From Ruminococcus sp. UBA7013 (GTDB lineage Bacteria; Bacillota; Clostridia; Oscillospirales; Ruminococcaceae), in contig DJXD01000118.1 of the NCBI GenBank assembly GCA_002449585.1, forward strand, positions 1 through 31,054: a DNA stretch of 31,054 nucleotides, written 5' to 3'. The notes beneath the pieces were generated by a model, which saw only the letters and a list, made by a program, of their open reading frames with translations, had not been told where the DNA came from and ran no database searches. Of the stretch, positions 22,302-29,261 are shown one piece after another (the stretch's first letter is position 1; the number at the start of each line of letters is the position of its first letter). Both the position numbers and the translations under genes were made by a program.

Positions 22302-23013
22302 ACTCTGCATAAAAATCCGTCAGGGCGTACACTCCGCCCCCAAGATCAAAATTTCTGATAAATTGTACACTCTGCGCATCGCTAACATCTAATGTATAAT
22401 CCATAATGCGCATGTTTGAGGATAAATCAATCACATCAGAAGCATTGCCGCCATCAAGAAAAATGCCAAGTTTACAAGATGTTCCATTCTGATTATCAAC
22501 ATGCCCAATCCGGAAATGTAATATATTAATATCTTCTACATTCACAGAAACCTGACAGCTGAACCCCATAAAAAGATCATTTGCGCCATATCCAAGTAGA
22601 TCATCCGTTTTAGAAAAGATCACACCTGTTGTATATGTTTTGCCTTTCATCTTAAAGCTTCTGCTGTCATCGGTCAGGATTCCCACGCCATCCGCATCAA
22701 AAGCAGTTTTCAGCACGGTGATACCAGTTGTATAATCCGGGGGAATGGTTTCCGGTGATGAGGTGACTTCTGTACTCTCTTCTGTCGGAATGATTTGGGG
22801 CAGAGCGGTTTCTTCTATCATAGCTTCTGATGTTTCTGCAATTTCCAGATGCATCTCTGTAGGCGGTTCTGTACTGATGATTTCCTGTTTTTCCTCAATA
22901 GCATCAATTTTCTTTTGCATCTGATTGACAATCAACGGAAGCACTATTCCAGTGATGATAATCCCAATGATAATAATAGCCCCTTTTTTTACATGACTTG
23001 ATGTAATTACCAT
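22300..23013 (-). CDS. Membrane-anchored NPCBM-domain protein
   Basis: This 237-residue protein has one membrane anchor near the N-terminus (residues about 10-30, GAIIIIGIIITGIVLPLIV), then a coiled and Thr/Pro/Glu-rich stalk (about 31-95), then a C-terminal NPCBM-like domain. The domain shows FKMKGKTYTTGVIFSK, FRIGHVDNQNGTSCKLGIFLDG and a final strand pair around YTLDVSDAQSVQFI. NPCBM modules are beta-sandwiches found on carbohydrate-active enzymes and surface proteins; here the module stands alone with no catalytic domain. It is predicted to lie outside the cell and may bind wall or dietary glycans. GAGGG precedes the ATG. It has its own promoter. Confidence 0.83.
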   Translation of the reverse strand: MVITSSHVKKGAIIIIGIIITGIVLPLIVNQMQKKIDAIEEKQEIISTEPPTEMHLEIAETSEAMIEETALPQIIPTEESTEVTSSPETIPPDYTTGITVLKTAFDADGVGILTDDSRSFKMKGKTYTTGVIFSKTDDLLGYGANDLFMGFSCQVSVNVEDINILHFRIGHVDNQNGTSCKLGIFLDGGNASDVIDLSSNMRIMDYTLDVSDAQSVQFIRNFDLGGGVYALTDFYAE

Positions 23014-23038
23014 AACAATCCCTCACTTTCTTTATTAC

Positions 23039-23067
23039 ATTGTATCATGATTTTTAATATCTGTCAA
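23039..23067 (-). promoter_or_regulatory. Sigma-A promoter of the NPCBM gene
   Basis: On the minus strand TTGACA (23067-23062) and TACAAT (23044-23039) are separated by 17 bases. The predicted transcript starts about 20 bases before the start codon at 23013. Confidence 0.88.
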
Positions 23068-23106
23068 GCAGTGGCTTTCTGCTAAATAAAATTTCAGAAA
23101 CAGGAT

Positions 23107-23123
23107 TTAACATAGATTTAACA
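23107..23123 (+). promoter_or_regulatory. Two-repeat PhoP box upstream of the phosphate transporter
   Basis: TTAACA occurs at 23107-23112 and again at 23118-23123, a spacing of 5 bases and a period of exactly 11. This matches the known Firmicute PhoP pattern of TT(A/T/C)ACA repeats on one face of the helix. It lies upstream of a Na+/phosphate symporter gene and overlaps or abuts the -35 zone of the candidate promoter at 23135-23161. Regulation by the PhoP/PhoR-like pair at 7646-9686 is an inference. Confidence 0.7.
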
Positions 23124-23134
23124 TGATCATGCTA

Positions 23135-23161
23135 TTGCATTTGATATTCCCCTGCTATGAT
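23135..23161 (+). promoter_or_regulatory. Candidate activator-dependent promoter of the Na+/phosphate symporter gene
   Basis: A good -10, TATGAT (23156-23161), is preceded by TTGCAT (23135-23140) at a short 15-base spacing. A poor or misplaced -35 is usual at PhoP-activated promoters. The predicted leader is about 95 nt. Confidence 0.5.
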
Positions 23162-23170
23162 GAAAAAGGA

Positions 23171-23246
23171 CTGAAAATTTTATGAATTTTCAGGAAAATC
23201 AAGGCTATTTTAAGGTTTGGAGATTAAGATAACAGTATACCAAACC
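23171..23246 (+). other. Two hairpins in the symporter leader
   Basis: CTGAAAATT (23171-23179) pairs with AATTTTCAG (23185-23193), and GGTTTGG (23214-23220) pairs with CCAAACC (23240-23246). The second hairpin ends one base before the ribosome site (AAAGGCGG at 23248-23255) and could modulate translation. Confidence 0.45.
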
Positions 23247-23263
23247 GAAAGGCGGTTATGATT

Positions 23264-25045
23264 ATGAATGCAAAAGAAATTGTATTAGCCGGAATCACTG
23301 TAATTGGTGGGCTGGCGTTTTTCCTGTATGGTATGGGCGTTATGTCCTCCGGATTGGAAAAAATGGCTGGCGGTAAGCTCGAACAGGCTCTGAAAAAATT
23401 AACATCTAATACCTGGTTGAGCCTTCTGCTTGGGACAGTGATCACAATTGTATTGCAGTCTTCCTCTTCTGTCACAGTCATGCTTGTGGGGCTGGTCAAC
23501 TGCGGAATGATGAATGTTTCTCAGACGGTTGCCGTCATTATTGGCTCTAATATTGGCAAAACATTTACAACATGGCTTTTATGTCTGATGGGCGTGGATA
23601 CGTCAGGCCCTTTGTGGCTGTCTCTCCTGAATCCGGAATATTTTTCATTAGTATTTGCCTTTGTCGGCGCAATCCTGATTATGATGTCGAAAAATGGCAG
23701 AAAAAAAGATATTGGTGATATCCTCGTTGGATTCGCTGTTCTGATGTATGGTATGGTATTGATGGGCGATGCAGTCGCACCCCTGAAAGAATCTCAGGAA
23801 TTTCAGCAGATGCTGACAAAATTTGAAAATCCAATTCTCGGCGTATTGACCGGAACGATCGTGACAGGCATCATTCAGAGTTCAGCGGCATCTATTGGCA
23901 TTCTGCAAAGATTGGCCGATTCTTCTGAAGCCATTACCTTTGGCATGGCAATTCCAATTATTATGGGTCAAAATATCGGCACATGCGTCACGGCATTGAT
24001 TTCTAGCTTTGGTGTCACTCGCAATGCCAAAAAAGTCGGTGTGATTCATATCGCATTCAATATCATAGGCACTGTCTTTTTCCTGACATTATATGAAATT
24101 TTAGATGCTGTGATTGGCTTCCCGTTCTCGGATGATGTGATCAATTCCGTAGGGATTGCAATTGTTCATACAGTATTCAATATCCTGACAACGATTTTAT
24201 TGCTTCCGTTTGCAAAACAGCTTGAAAATATTGCCAACTGGATTCTGCCTGATAAAGAAGAAAAACCGCAGGAAGAAGAACATGCATTGCTTGACAAGCG
24301 TCTGTTGACAACACCATCCGTTGCTGTTGCGGAATGTGATGAAGCATCTAAAAGAATGGCAAAGCTCGCAAAAGAAACTATGCTACTGAGCATTGGCCTG
24401 CTGACAGAATATGATGAAAATCAGGCAAAAAAAGTTTCCAAAAATGAATATACTCTCGATGATTATGAGGATCGAATTGGAACAACCTTGGTACAGCTGA
24501 CATCACAGGCATTATCAGAACATGATAGTCAGGTATCATCCAGAGTACTGAGAGCGATCGGAGATTTTGAACGCTTAGGAGATCATGCCATGAATCTGGT
24601 TGATATTGCCAAAGAAATCCATGATAAAAAAATGCATTTCTCTGAAAATGCCTCAAAAGAAATGGATGTTCTGACAGAAGCTTTAGAAGATATTCTAGAA
24701 CGTGCGTATAGAGTCTATAAAACTGTGGATGAAACAGCAGCCATTGATATTGAACCGCTGGAACAGGTGATTGATTATCTAACTAGAGATATTAAAGCCA
24801 ATCATGTCAAACGGCTTCAGAATGGCACATGTACGATTGAAACAGGTTTCGTATTGGCTGATATTCTGAATAATTTCGAACGTGTTTCAGATCATTGTTC
24901 TAATATTGCTGTTTCTGTCATTGAGACATCACACAGCACTTTTGAAACGCATAATTATTTAAATAAAGTCAAGTTTGGAAATAAGCGATTCAATGATAAT
25001 TTTGAAAAATTTTCAAATCAGTATAATATCACAACAGGTGTTTAG
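23264..25045 (+). CDS. Na+/phosphate symporter with C-terminal PhoU domain
   Basis: This is a NptA/YjbB-type transporter that imports phosphate with sodium. Two related Na/Pi cotransport units each carry the hallmark motif: LQSSSSVTVMLVGLVNCG in the first and IIQSSAASIGIL in the second. About eight membrane helices span residues 5-300. The C-terminal 240 residues form a PhoU-like helical bundle (IGDFERLGDHAMNLVDIAKE, then FERVSDHCSNIAVSV with the E/D-x-x-H-type metal sites). The start is assigned to ATG 23264 because AAAGGCGG lies 8 bases upstream; an ATG at 23258 would be too close. PhoU often represses phosphate signalling, so the fusion couples uptake with sensing. A Pho box precedes the gene. 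Confidence 0.92.
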   Translation: MNAKEIVLAGITVIGGLAFFLYGMGVMSSGLEKMAGGKLEQALKKLTSNTWLSLLLGTVITIVLQSSSSVTVMLVGLVNCGMMNVSQTVAVIIGSNIGKTFTTWLLCLMGVDTSGPLWLSLLNPEYFSLVFAFVGAILIMMSKNGRKKDIGDILVGFAVLMYGMVLMGDAVAPLKESQEFQQMLTKFENPILGVLTGTIVTGIIQSSAASIGILQRLADSSEAITFGMAIPIIMGQNIGTCVTALISSFGVTRNAKKVGVIHIAFNIIGTVFFLTLYEILDAVIGFPFSDDVINSVGIAIVHTVFNILTTILLLPFAKQLENIANWILPDKEEKPQEEEHALLDKRLLTTPSVAVAECDEASKRMAKLAKETMLLSIGLLTEYDENQAKKVSKNEYTLDDYEDRIGTTLVQLTSQALSEHDSQVSSRVLRAIGDFERLGDHAMNLVDIAKEIHDKKMHFSENASKEMDVLTEALEDILERAYRVYKTVDETAAIDIEPLEQVIDYLTRDIKANHVKRLQNGTCTIETGFVLADILNNFERVSDHCSNIAVSVIETSHSTFETHNYLNKVKFGNKRFNDNFEKFSNQYNITTGV

Positions 25046-25072
25046 AAAATCCGGCCATATGGCCGGATTTTT
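25046..25072 (+). terminator. Intrinsic terminator of the Na+/phosphate symporter gene
   Basis: AAAATCCGGCC pairs with GGCCGGATTTT around an ATAT loop, an 11-bp stem followed by a T run. It begins right at the stop codon of the symporter gene. Confidence 0.93.
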
Positions 25073-25073
25073 C

Positions 25074-25102
25074 TTGACATGACAGGAGAAATCTGTTATA
25101 AT
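25074..25102 (+). promoter_or_regulatory. Consensus sigma-A promoter of DUF1294-CPBP operon
   Basis: TTGACA (25074-25079), a 17-base spacer and TATAAT (25097-25102) match the consensus at all twelve positions. It lies one base after the preceding terminator. Confidence 0.93.
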
Positions 25103-25119
25103 AAATCAGGGGTGATGCT

Positions 25120-25404
25120 GTGAAAATTTTTTTGCTATATTATTTCATCATCAATATAGCATCATTCATGGATTATGGCAGGGATAAGCAAAAAGCCAAG
25201 CATAATGAATGGCGCATTTCTGAAAATCATCTGCTGAATCTGAGTATTTTAGGGGGTGGATTGGGTGCATTGATTGGGATGCATTATTTTCATCATAAAA
25301 CAAAAAAAATAAGATTCTGGGTCGTGAATATCACTATGACAATATTACATCTATCTGCTTTGATCCTGTTATTACAGATTCAGCCCGGAAATCTGACACA
25401 TTGA
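25120..25404 (+). CDS. DUF1294 small membrane protein
   Basis: The 94-residue protein matches DUF1294: a first hydrophobic segment (FLLYYFIINIASFM), the motif DYGRDKQKAKHNEWRISENHLL, a glycine-rich membrane stretch (LSILGGGLGALIGMHYFHHKTKKIRFW) and a final helix. Function is unknown. It starts with GTG at 25120 behind AGGGGTGA. Its stop lies within the ribosome site of the next gene, so the two are co-transcribed from the promoter at 25074. Confidence 0.88.
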   Translation: MKIFLLYYFIINIASFMDYGRDKQKAKHNEWRISENHLLNLSILGGGLGALIGMHYFHHKTKKIRFWVVNITMTILHLSALILLLQIQPGNLTH

Positions 25405-25415
25405 AAGGAGCTATC

Positions 25416-26393
25416 ATGAAAGCTTATACTAATTATCAATTGCTTCCTGTTATTAGAGAAGAGGAAACCTTCCGGACTCCTAAAAATATTATTTTAGAAT
25501 GCCTGATATTTGGGGTTGTTTTTCTTGTGATGGAAATGGCCGAAGGCTTGGGAATGTCCATCGGGATCATGCCCCGGCTGATGGAATGGGCACGGGAACA
25601 ATCATTGACCGGAGAACTCACACAGGAAGATATGATTGAAAAAATGAATACTCTTCTGCTTGATCCTGAAAACACACATATTATGTTATTATCCACCGGA
25701 TTAGGAACGATTGTAGTATTATTATTCTGTCGATTGATTGAAGGCCGAAAATTTTCGACAATGGGATTTTTCAAAGAAAAAGCCGGATGGCAGTATTTAG
25801 CTGGTCTTGGTGTCGGCTTTTGGATGTTCAGTTCAGTAGTAGGGCTGACATGGCTTTTTGGAGGATTGCAGTTTCAAGGCCGAGCCGATTTTTCTCCTAT
25901 GATCTTTATAATATTATTAGGTTTCGGGATACAGGGCATGAGTGAGGAAGTCATGTGCCGGGGGTATCTGATGACGACGATCATGAGACATCATAATATT
26001 TGGCTGGCAGTCGGCATTAATTCTTTATTTTTCGGGCTGATGCATGGCGCAAATGCTGGCTTTTCTCTGTTTGCGCTTTTGAATCTGATATTATATGCAG
26101 TCATGATTTCATTATATACGCTCCGAACAAATTCTTTATGGGGATCATGTGCGATTCATAGTATCTGGAATTTTGCACAGGGAAATTTCTATGGTCTGCC
26201 GGTCAGCGGCATTGATTCTGGTGCAAGCGTGTTCCGGATGTCCTTGAAAGGCTCGGCTTTTATCAATGGCGGTGATTTCGGACTGGAAGCCGGAATTTCT
26301 ACAACGATCGTTATGACAATATGCATTTTGATTCTGCTGTTTGTCCCTCTTCCATTTCTGGATCAGAAAAGGGATGTTTCATATGAAACTTGA
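25416..26393 (+). CDS. CPBP-family intramembrane glutamic protease
   Basis: CPBP (Abi/Rce1-like) proteins are multi-pass membrane proteases or bacteriocin-immunity proteins. This 325-residue member has several hydrophobic helices and the three conserved blocks: SEEVMCRGY (EExxxR motif), FFGLMHGAN (FxxxH) and CAIHSIWNF (HxxxN). All proposed catalytic residues are present. The ATG at 25416 is chosen because GAAAGGAG lies 6 bases upstream; an in-frame TTG at 25401 overlaps that site. Its target cannot be inferred. It follows the DUF1294 gene with no gap and runs into an LRR-family relic at its end. Confidence 0.9.
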   Translation: MKAYTNYQLLPVIREEETFRTPKNIILECLIFGVVFLVMEMAEGLGMSIGIMPRLMEWAREQSLTGELTQEDMIEKMNTLLLDPENTHIMLLSTGLGTIVVLLFCRLIEGRKFSTMGFFKEKAGWQYLAGLGVGFWMFSSVVGLTWLFGGLQFQGRADFSPMIFIILLGFGIQGMSEEVMCRGYLMTTIMRHHNIWLAVGINSLFFGLMHGANAGFSLFALLNLILYAVMISLYTLRTNSLWGSCAIHSIWNFAQGNFYGLPVSGIDSGASVFRMSLKGSAFINGGDFGLEAGISTTIVMTICILILLFVPLPFLDQKRDVSYET

Positions 26394-26844
26394 TATCAAA
26401 AATGGCATTTTGCTAAGATGATGACATAAAAAGCTGATCGATTTCGCAGTGCATCATAATCTATATCAGACAATTGAGGAATTATTGTTTTCTGGAAAAT
26501 ATGAAATCAAGAAAGAAACATTATATATCACTCGAATGCTTTACACTGGTCAAGTCGAAACCGGAGAAATGGCTGAATCATTCCTGATTCCGGATTTCAG
26601 CAGATTTCTGAAAAAAAAGACAGTCACAGAATTGCTTTGTTATTTGATTTGGATCAAAGACGCAGAAGCCATCAATAAAATTCTTGCTGATGACAAGCAT
26701 ATTACAAAGAAAAATATTGATCTGCTGATTCAGTATGCAATTATGCATCAATCTTATGAAATACAGATCCTGTTGACGAATTACAAAGCCGAAAAAATTG
26801 GCTTTGCAAATTCAGAAAATATTAAAAAAAGATTTAAAATCTGA
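26384..26844 (+). pseudogene. Decayed LRR-family gene with helical C-terminal module
   Basis: A ribosome site (AAAGGGATG) precedes ATG 26384, but the frame reads MKLDIK, then shifts: after a one-base change the other frame continues NGILLR, then meets two TGA stops (26419, 26422). From there HKKLIDFAVHHNLYQTIEELL and about 120 more residues remain open to the TGA at 26844. The N-terminal fragment resembles the start of the LRR gene at 18589 (MGFKIKFGMLRKY), and the C-terminal part shares ITKKNIDLLIQYAIMHQSYEIQILLTNYK with it. So the LRR array appears deleted and the frame broken. A separate start at GTG 26449 has no ribosome site. Confidence 0.65.
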
Positions 26845-26853
26845 GGTAATTTC

Positions 26854-27567
26854 ATGAAATCAATATTAATCACAGGGGCAGGGGATGGAATAGGCCTTGC
26901 CATGGCAAAGAAATTTGCACAGAATGGGTATCTTCCCATCTTGCATTATTATCATAATCAAAATGCCATCCAGCTAGCCAAAGAACTGAATGGCATTGCG
27001 ATTCAGGCGGATCTGTCTAACATCTCTGACATAGAACGCATGATCAAAACCGCTTTGCAGGAATTACATCATATTGATATTTTAATTAATAATGCCGGGA
27101 TCAGCGTGACAGGATTATTGACAGATATTTCCCCGGAAATTCGAAAACAGATCTTTGCTGTGAATATACTGGGAGCGATCGAATGCACTCGGCTATTGCT
27201 TCCGAATATGATTCATAGAAAAGCAGGATGCATTTTAAATATCAGCTCCATGTGGGGGCAGGTAGGGGCATCCTGTGAAGTAGATTATTCCGCCACAAAA
27301 GCGGCCTTGATCGGCTTTACAAAGGCATTGGCGCAGGAGGTCGCACTGAGCGGCATACGAGTAAATTGCATTGCGCCGGGAGTGATCCGAACGCATATGC
27401 TTGATAGCTATGATCAGCAGACATTGCAGAATCTGGCAGAGGAAACACCCCTGCAACGATTAGGCACATCTGAAGATATTGCAGAAGCGGCTTATTATCT
27501 ATGCAGTGATCAAGCCAGTTTTATCACAGGACAGATTTTAGGAGTCAATGGGGGCTTTGTAATCTAA
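26854..27567 (+). CDS. SDR-family oxidoreductase (FabG-like)
   Basis: This short-chain dehydrogenase/reductase of 237 residues uses NAD(P)H to reduce a ketone or the reverse. It has TGAGDGIG (residues 7-14), NNAG (79-82), catalytic Ser132, Tyr145 and Lys149 (YSATK), and a C-terminal GQILGVNGGF typical of FabG-like 3-oxoacyl-ACP reductases. The substrate is not certain, as it is not in a fatty-acid operon. GAGG lies 8 bases upstream of the ATG. A strong bidirectional terminator follows it. Confidence 0.9.
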   Translation: MKSILITGAGDGIGLAMAKKFAQNGYLPILHYYHNQNAIQLAKELNGIAIQADLSNISDIERMIKTALQELHHIDILINNAGISVTGLLTDISPEIRKQIFAVNILGAIECTRLLLPNMIHRKAGCILNISSMWGQVGASCEVDYSATKAALIGFTKALAQEVALSGIRVNCIAPGVIRTHMLDSYDQQTLQNLAEETPLQRLGTSEDIAEAAYYLCSDQASFITGQILGVNGGFVI

Positions 27568-27598
27568 AAAAATCCGGCAGAATATGCCGGATTTTTTA
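27567..27598. terminator. Bidirectional terminator between SDR gene and LRR-family gene
   Basis: A 13-bp perfect stem (27567-27579 with 27585-27597) has a GAATA loop. A and T tracts flank it on both sides, so it can stop transcription from either direction. It contains the minus-strand stop codon of the 27596 gene. Confidence 0.93.
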
Positions 27599-28288
27599 TA
27601 ATCTAAATTTTTTACGGAAATCCGGTGCTTGATATTTCTGATTCTGATAATTCATCAAGAAAACCTGTATTTCCGGATCTTTGGATTTTTGTGTAACTGT
27701 AATCGCATGATCTACTAATTTTTTGATCTGATTTTGATTAGGCGTGATCAATTCGAATAGCAGTTTCAGATCATCTAAATCATGATAATCAATCAGAACG
27801 CAGGCAAGCCGAACAAAGATTTTTTTCACATAGGCCTGAGCCGAGGCCTCCTGCTTCACATAGGCAAGATAGACCGCCGCTGATGCCTTTGCCGGAAGAT
27901 GCAAATATCCGGAAAAATCGCCCGTCCGGAGGATCTGCAATACCTCTGAAATAATAGACAGGCTGTTTCTATAATCTTTCGATTTGCTGAAAATCCAGAT
28001 CACATGGCTGTCAGGCATACGAATGCAGGTCGTTTTCACATAGCCAAGACTTGTGCTATTTGGAAAAGCCAGTTCTAATGTTCTGGCATAGGGAACAGAT
28101 AGCAGATCTAGCGAAATACCAAATAATGCTCCTCGATCATAAATCTGAACTGTATCTGGAAGAATCAGCTCACGCAGATGCCAGTTTCCACTAAAAAATC
28201 GATTGGGAATACGTGTAATTTCCGCAGGCAGCTCAAAACGGAAGACATCTTCCGGAATATGGATTTTTTCTGATTTCTTGGCGGTCAT
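27596..28288 (-). CDS. Minimal LRR-family protein with shared C-terminal helical module
   Basis: This 230-residue protein has a reduced LRR N-terminus (ELPAEITRIPNRFFSGNWHLRELILPDTVQIYDRGALFGI), a middle part I do not recognise, and a helical C-terminal region. The end, ITPNQNQIKKLVDHAITVTQKSKDPEIQVFLMNYQNQKY plus RKKFRL, aligns with the relic at 26384 (EIQILLTNYKAEKI, KKRFKI) and less closely with the protein at 18589. There is no signal peptide. The ATG at 28288 overlaps the thrB stop (ATGA), so translation is coupled; an ATG at 28300 overlaps the AAGGA ribosome site and is less likely. Its link with threonine synthesis is not understood. Confidence 0.72.
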   Translation of the reverse strand: MTAKKSEKIHIPEDVFRFELPAEITRIPNRFFSGNWHLRELILPDTVQIYDRGALFGISLDLLSVPYARTLELAFPNSTSLGYVKTTCIRMPDSHVIWIFSKSKDYRNSLSIISEVLQILRTGDFSGYLHLPAKASAAVYLAYVKQEASAQAYVKKIFVRLACVLIDYHDLDDLKLLFELITPNQNQIKKLVDHAITVTQKSKDPEIQVFLMNYQNQKYQAPDFRKKFRL

Positions 28289-29169
28289 AATAATACACAT
28301 CCTTGATTATCAATTCTGAGATCATGCACCTGCCAGCCCTTCAATCCGGCATTATCGAGAGAAAAGCGCATTTTCCCAGAAAAATAAGTATTTTCTTCAT
28401 CAACAATTGCCATCAGTGTAGGCCCTGCACCGGAAATATATACGGCATATGCGCCATGTGCATAGGCAATATCAAACACATCTCTTGCATGTGGGATCAA
28501 AGCCATTCTATATGGCTGATGCAGTTTATCATGCGTGGCCGTGCGGAGATTTTCAAATTTGCCCGTCAGCAGAGAAGCCGAAAATAATGCCGCTCTGGAT
28601 AGATTATAAACAGCATCTTTGTGAGAAACTTCCGCCGGAAGACACGCTCTAGCCTTTTCTGTTTTGAGTTCAAAATCAGGAATCATGGCGATAAATCTTA
28701 ATTTCGTATAAACTTCTTGTTTAACCCAATGCACTCGCCGGCCATCAAAAACAGCCGTCACAATCCCTCCGAGCAGTGCAGGGGCAGTATTATCCGGATG
28801 TCCTTCGATCTGTGCGGCAAGATCGACAAGATCATCTGTATTCAGCGGATTTCCGAGAAGGGTATTCGCCCCGACTAATCCGGCAACGATACACGCCGAA
28901 CTTGATCCAAGACCACGGGTCATAGGGATCTGATCATGCTGAATTAATTTCAGGCCGTCTAATTTCTTTCCGCAGACTTGATATAAATCTTTGGCTGAAA
29001 TATAAATCAAATTATGTTCATCTGTGGGAACATTGGGATGATCAGCAGAAATTTCGATCTGGTCAGATTCTTCCATCTGGACAGTATTGTAATATTCCAG
29101 AGCCAGACCGAGTGCATCAAAACCAGCACCAAGATTGGCACTTGTTGCGGGAATCTGTAAAGTGATCAT
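28285..29169 (-). CDS. thrB: Homoserine kinase
   Basis: ThrB phosphorylates homoserine, the step before threonine synthase. The 294-residue GHMP kinase starts MITLQIPATSANLGAGFDALGLAL, the typical ThrB N-terminus, and has the ATP-binding loop PMTRGLGSSSA (residues 82-92), GHPDNTAPALLGG, and AVYISGAGPTLMA near the end. The ATG at 29169 is chosen over a GTG at 29178 because AAGGAG lies 10 bases upstream of the ATG. No thrC or hom is visible nearby. Its end overlaps the start of the LRR-family gene. Confidence 0.95.
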   Translation of the reverse strand: MITLQIPATSANLGAGFDALGLALEYYNTVQMEESDQIEISADHPNVPTDEHNLIYISAKDLYQVCGKKLDGLKLIQHDQIPMTRGLGSSSACIVAGLVGANTLLGNPLNTDDLVDLAAQIEGHPDNTAPALLGGIVTAVFDGRRVHWVKQEVYTKLRFIAMIPDFELKTEKARACLPAEVSHKDAVYNLSRAALFSASLLTGKFENLRTATHDKLHQPYRMALIPHARDVFDIAYAHGAYAVYISGAGPTLMAIVDEENTYFSGKMRFSLDNAGLKGWQVHDLRIDNQGCVLL

Positions 29170-29226
29170 AGAAATCACACTCCTTATCTTGATATATTAT
29201 GCAAAAACAGGAATATCTGATACGGG

Positions 29227-29255
29227 AAAGGACGGCTGAAACGCCGTCCTTTTTC
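29227..29255. terminator. Hairpin between yfhO-type gene and thrB
   Basis: AAAGGACGGC pairs with GCCGTCCTTT, a 10-bp stem with a 6-nt loop, 7 bases after the minus-strand stop at 29262. The best T run lies on the plus strand; the minus-strand tail (TTTCCC) is weak, so termination of the upstream gene may be incomplete and allow read-through into thrB. Confidence 0.7.
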
Positions 29256-29261
29256 ATCAGA

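Noticed and set aside
22161..22358. Possible small gene across the GGDEF relic
   Set aside because: Runs through a terminator hairpin in a frame other than the GGDEF-like one; no ribosome site.
26449..26844. Independent 131-codon gene starting at GTG
   Set aside because: No ribosome site before the GTG; upstream in-frame residues continue the family pattern, so it is more likely the 3' part of a broken gene.
17169..27598. CCGG-containing hairpins as REP-like mobile repeats
   Set aside because: Each lies directly behind a stop codon with a T tract, and the arms differ; they are best explained as terminators.
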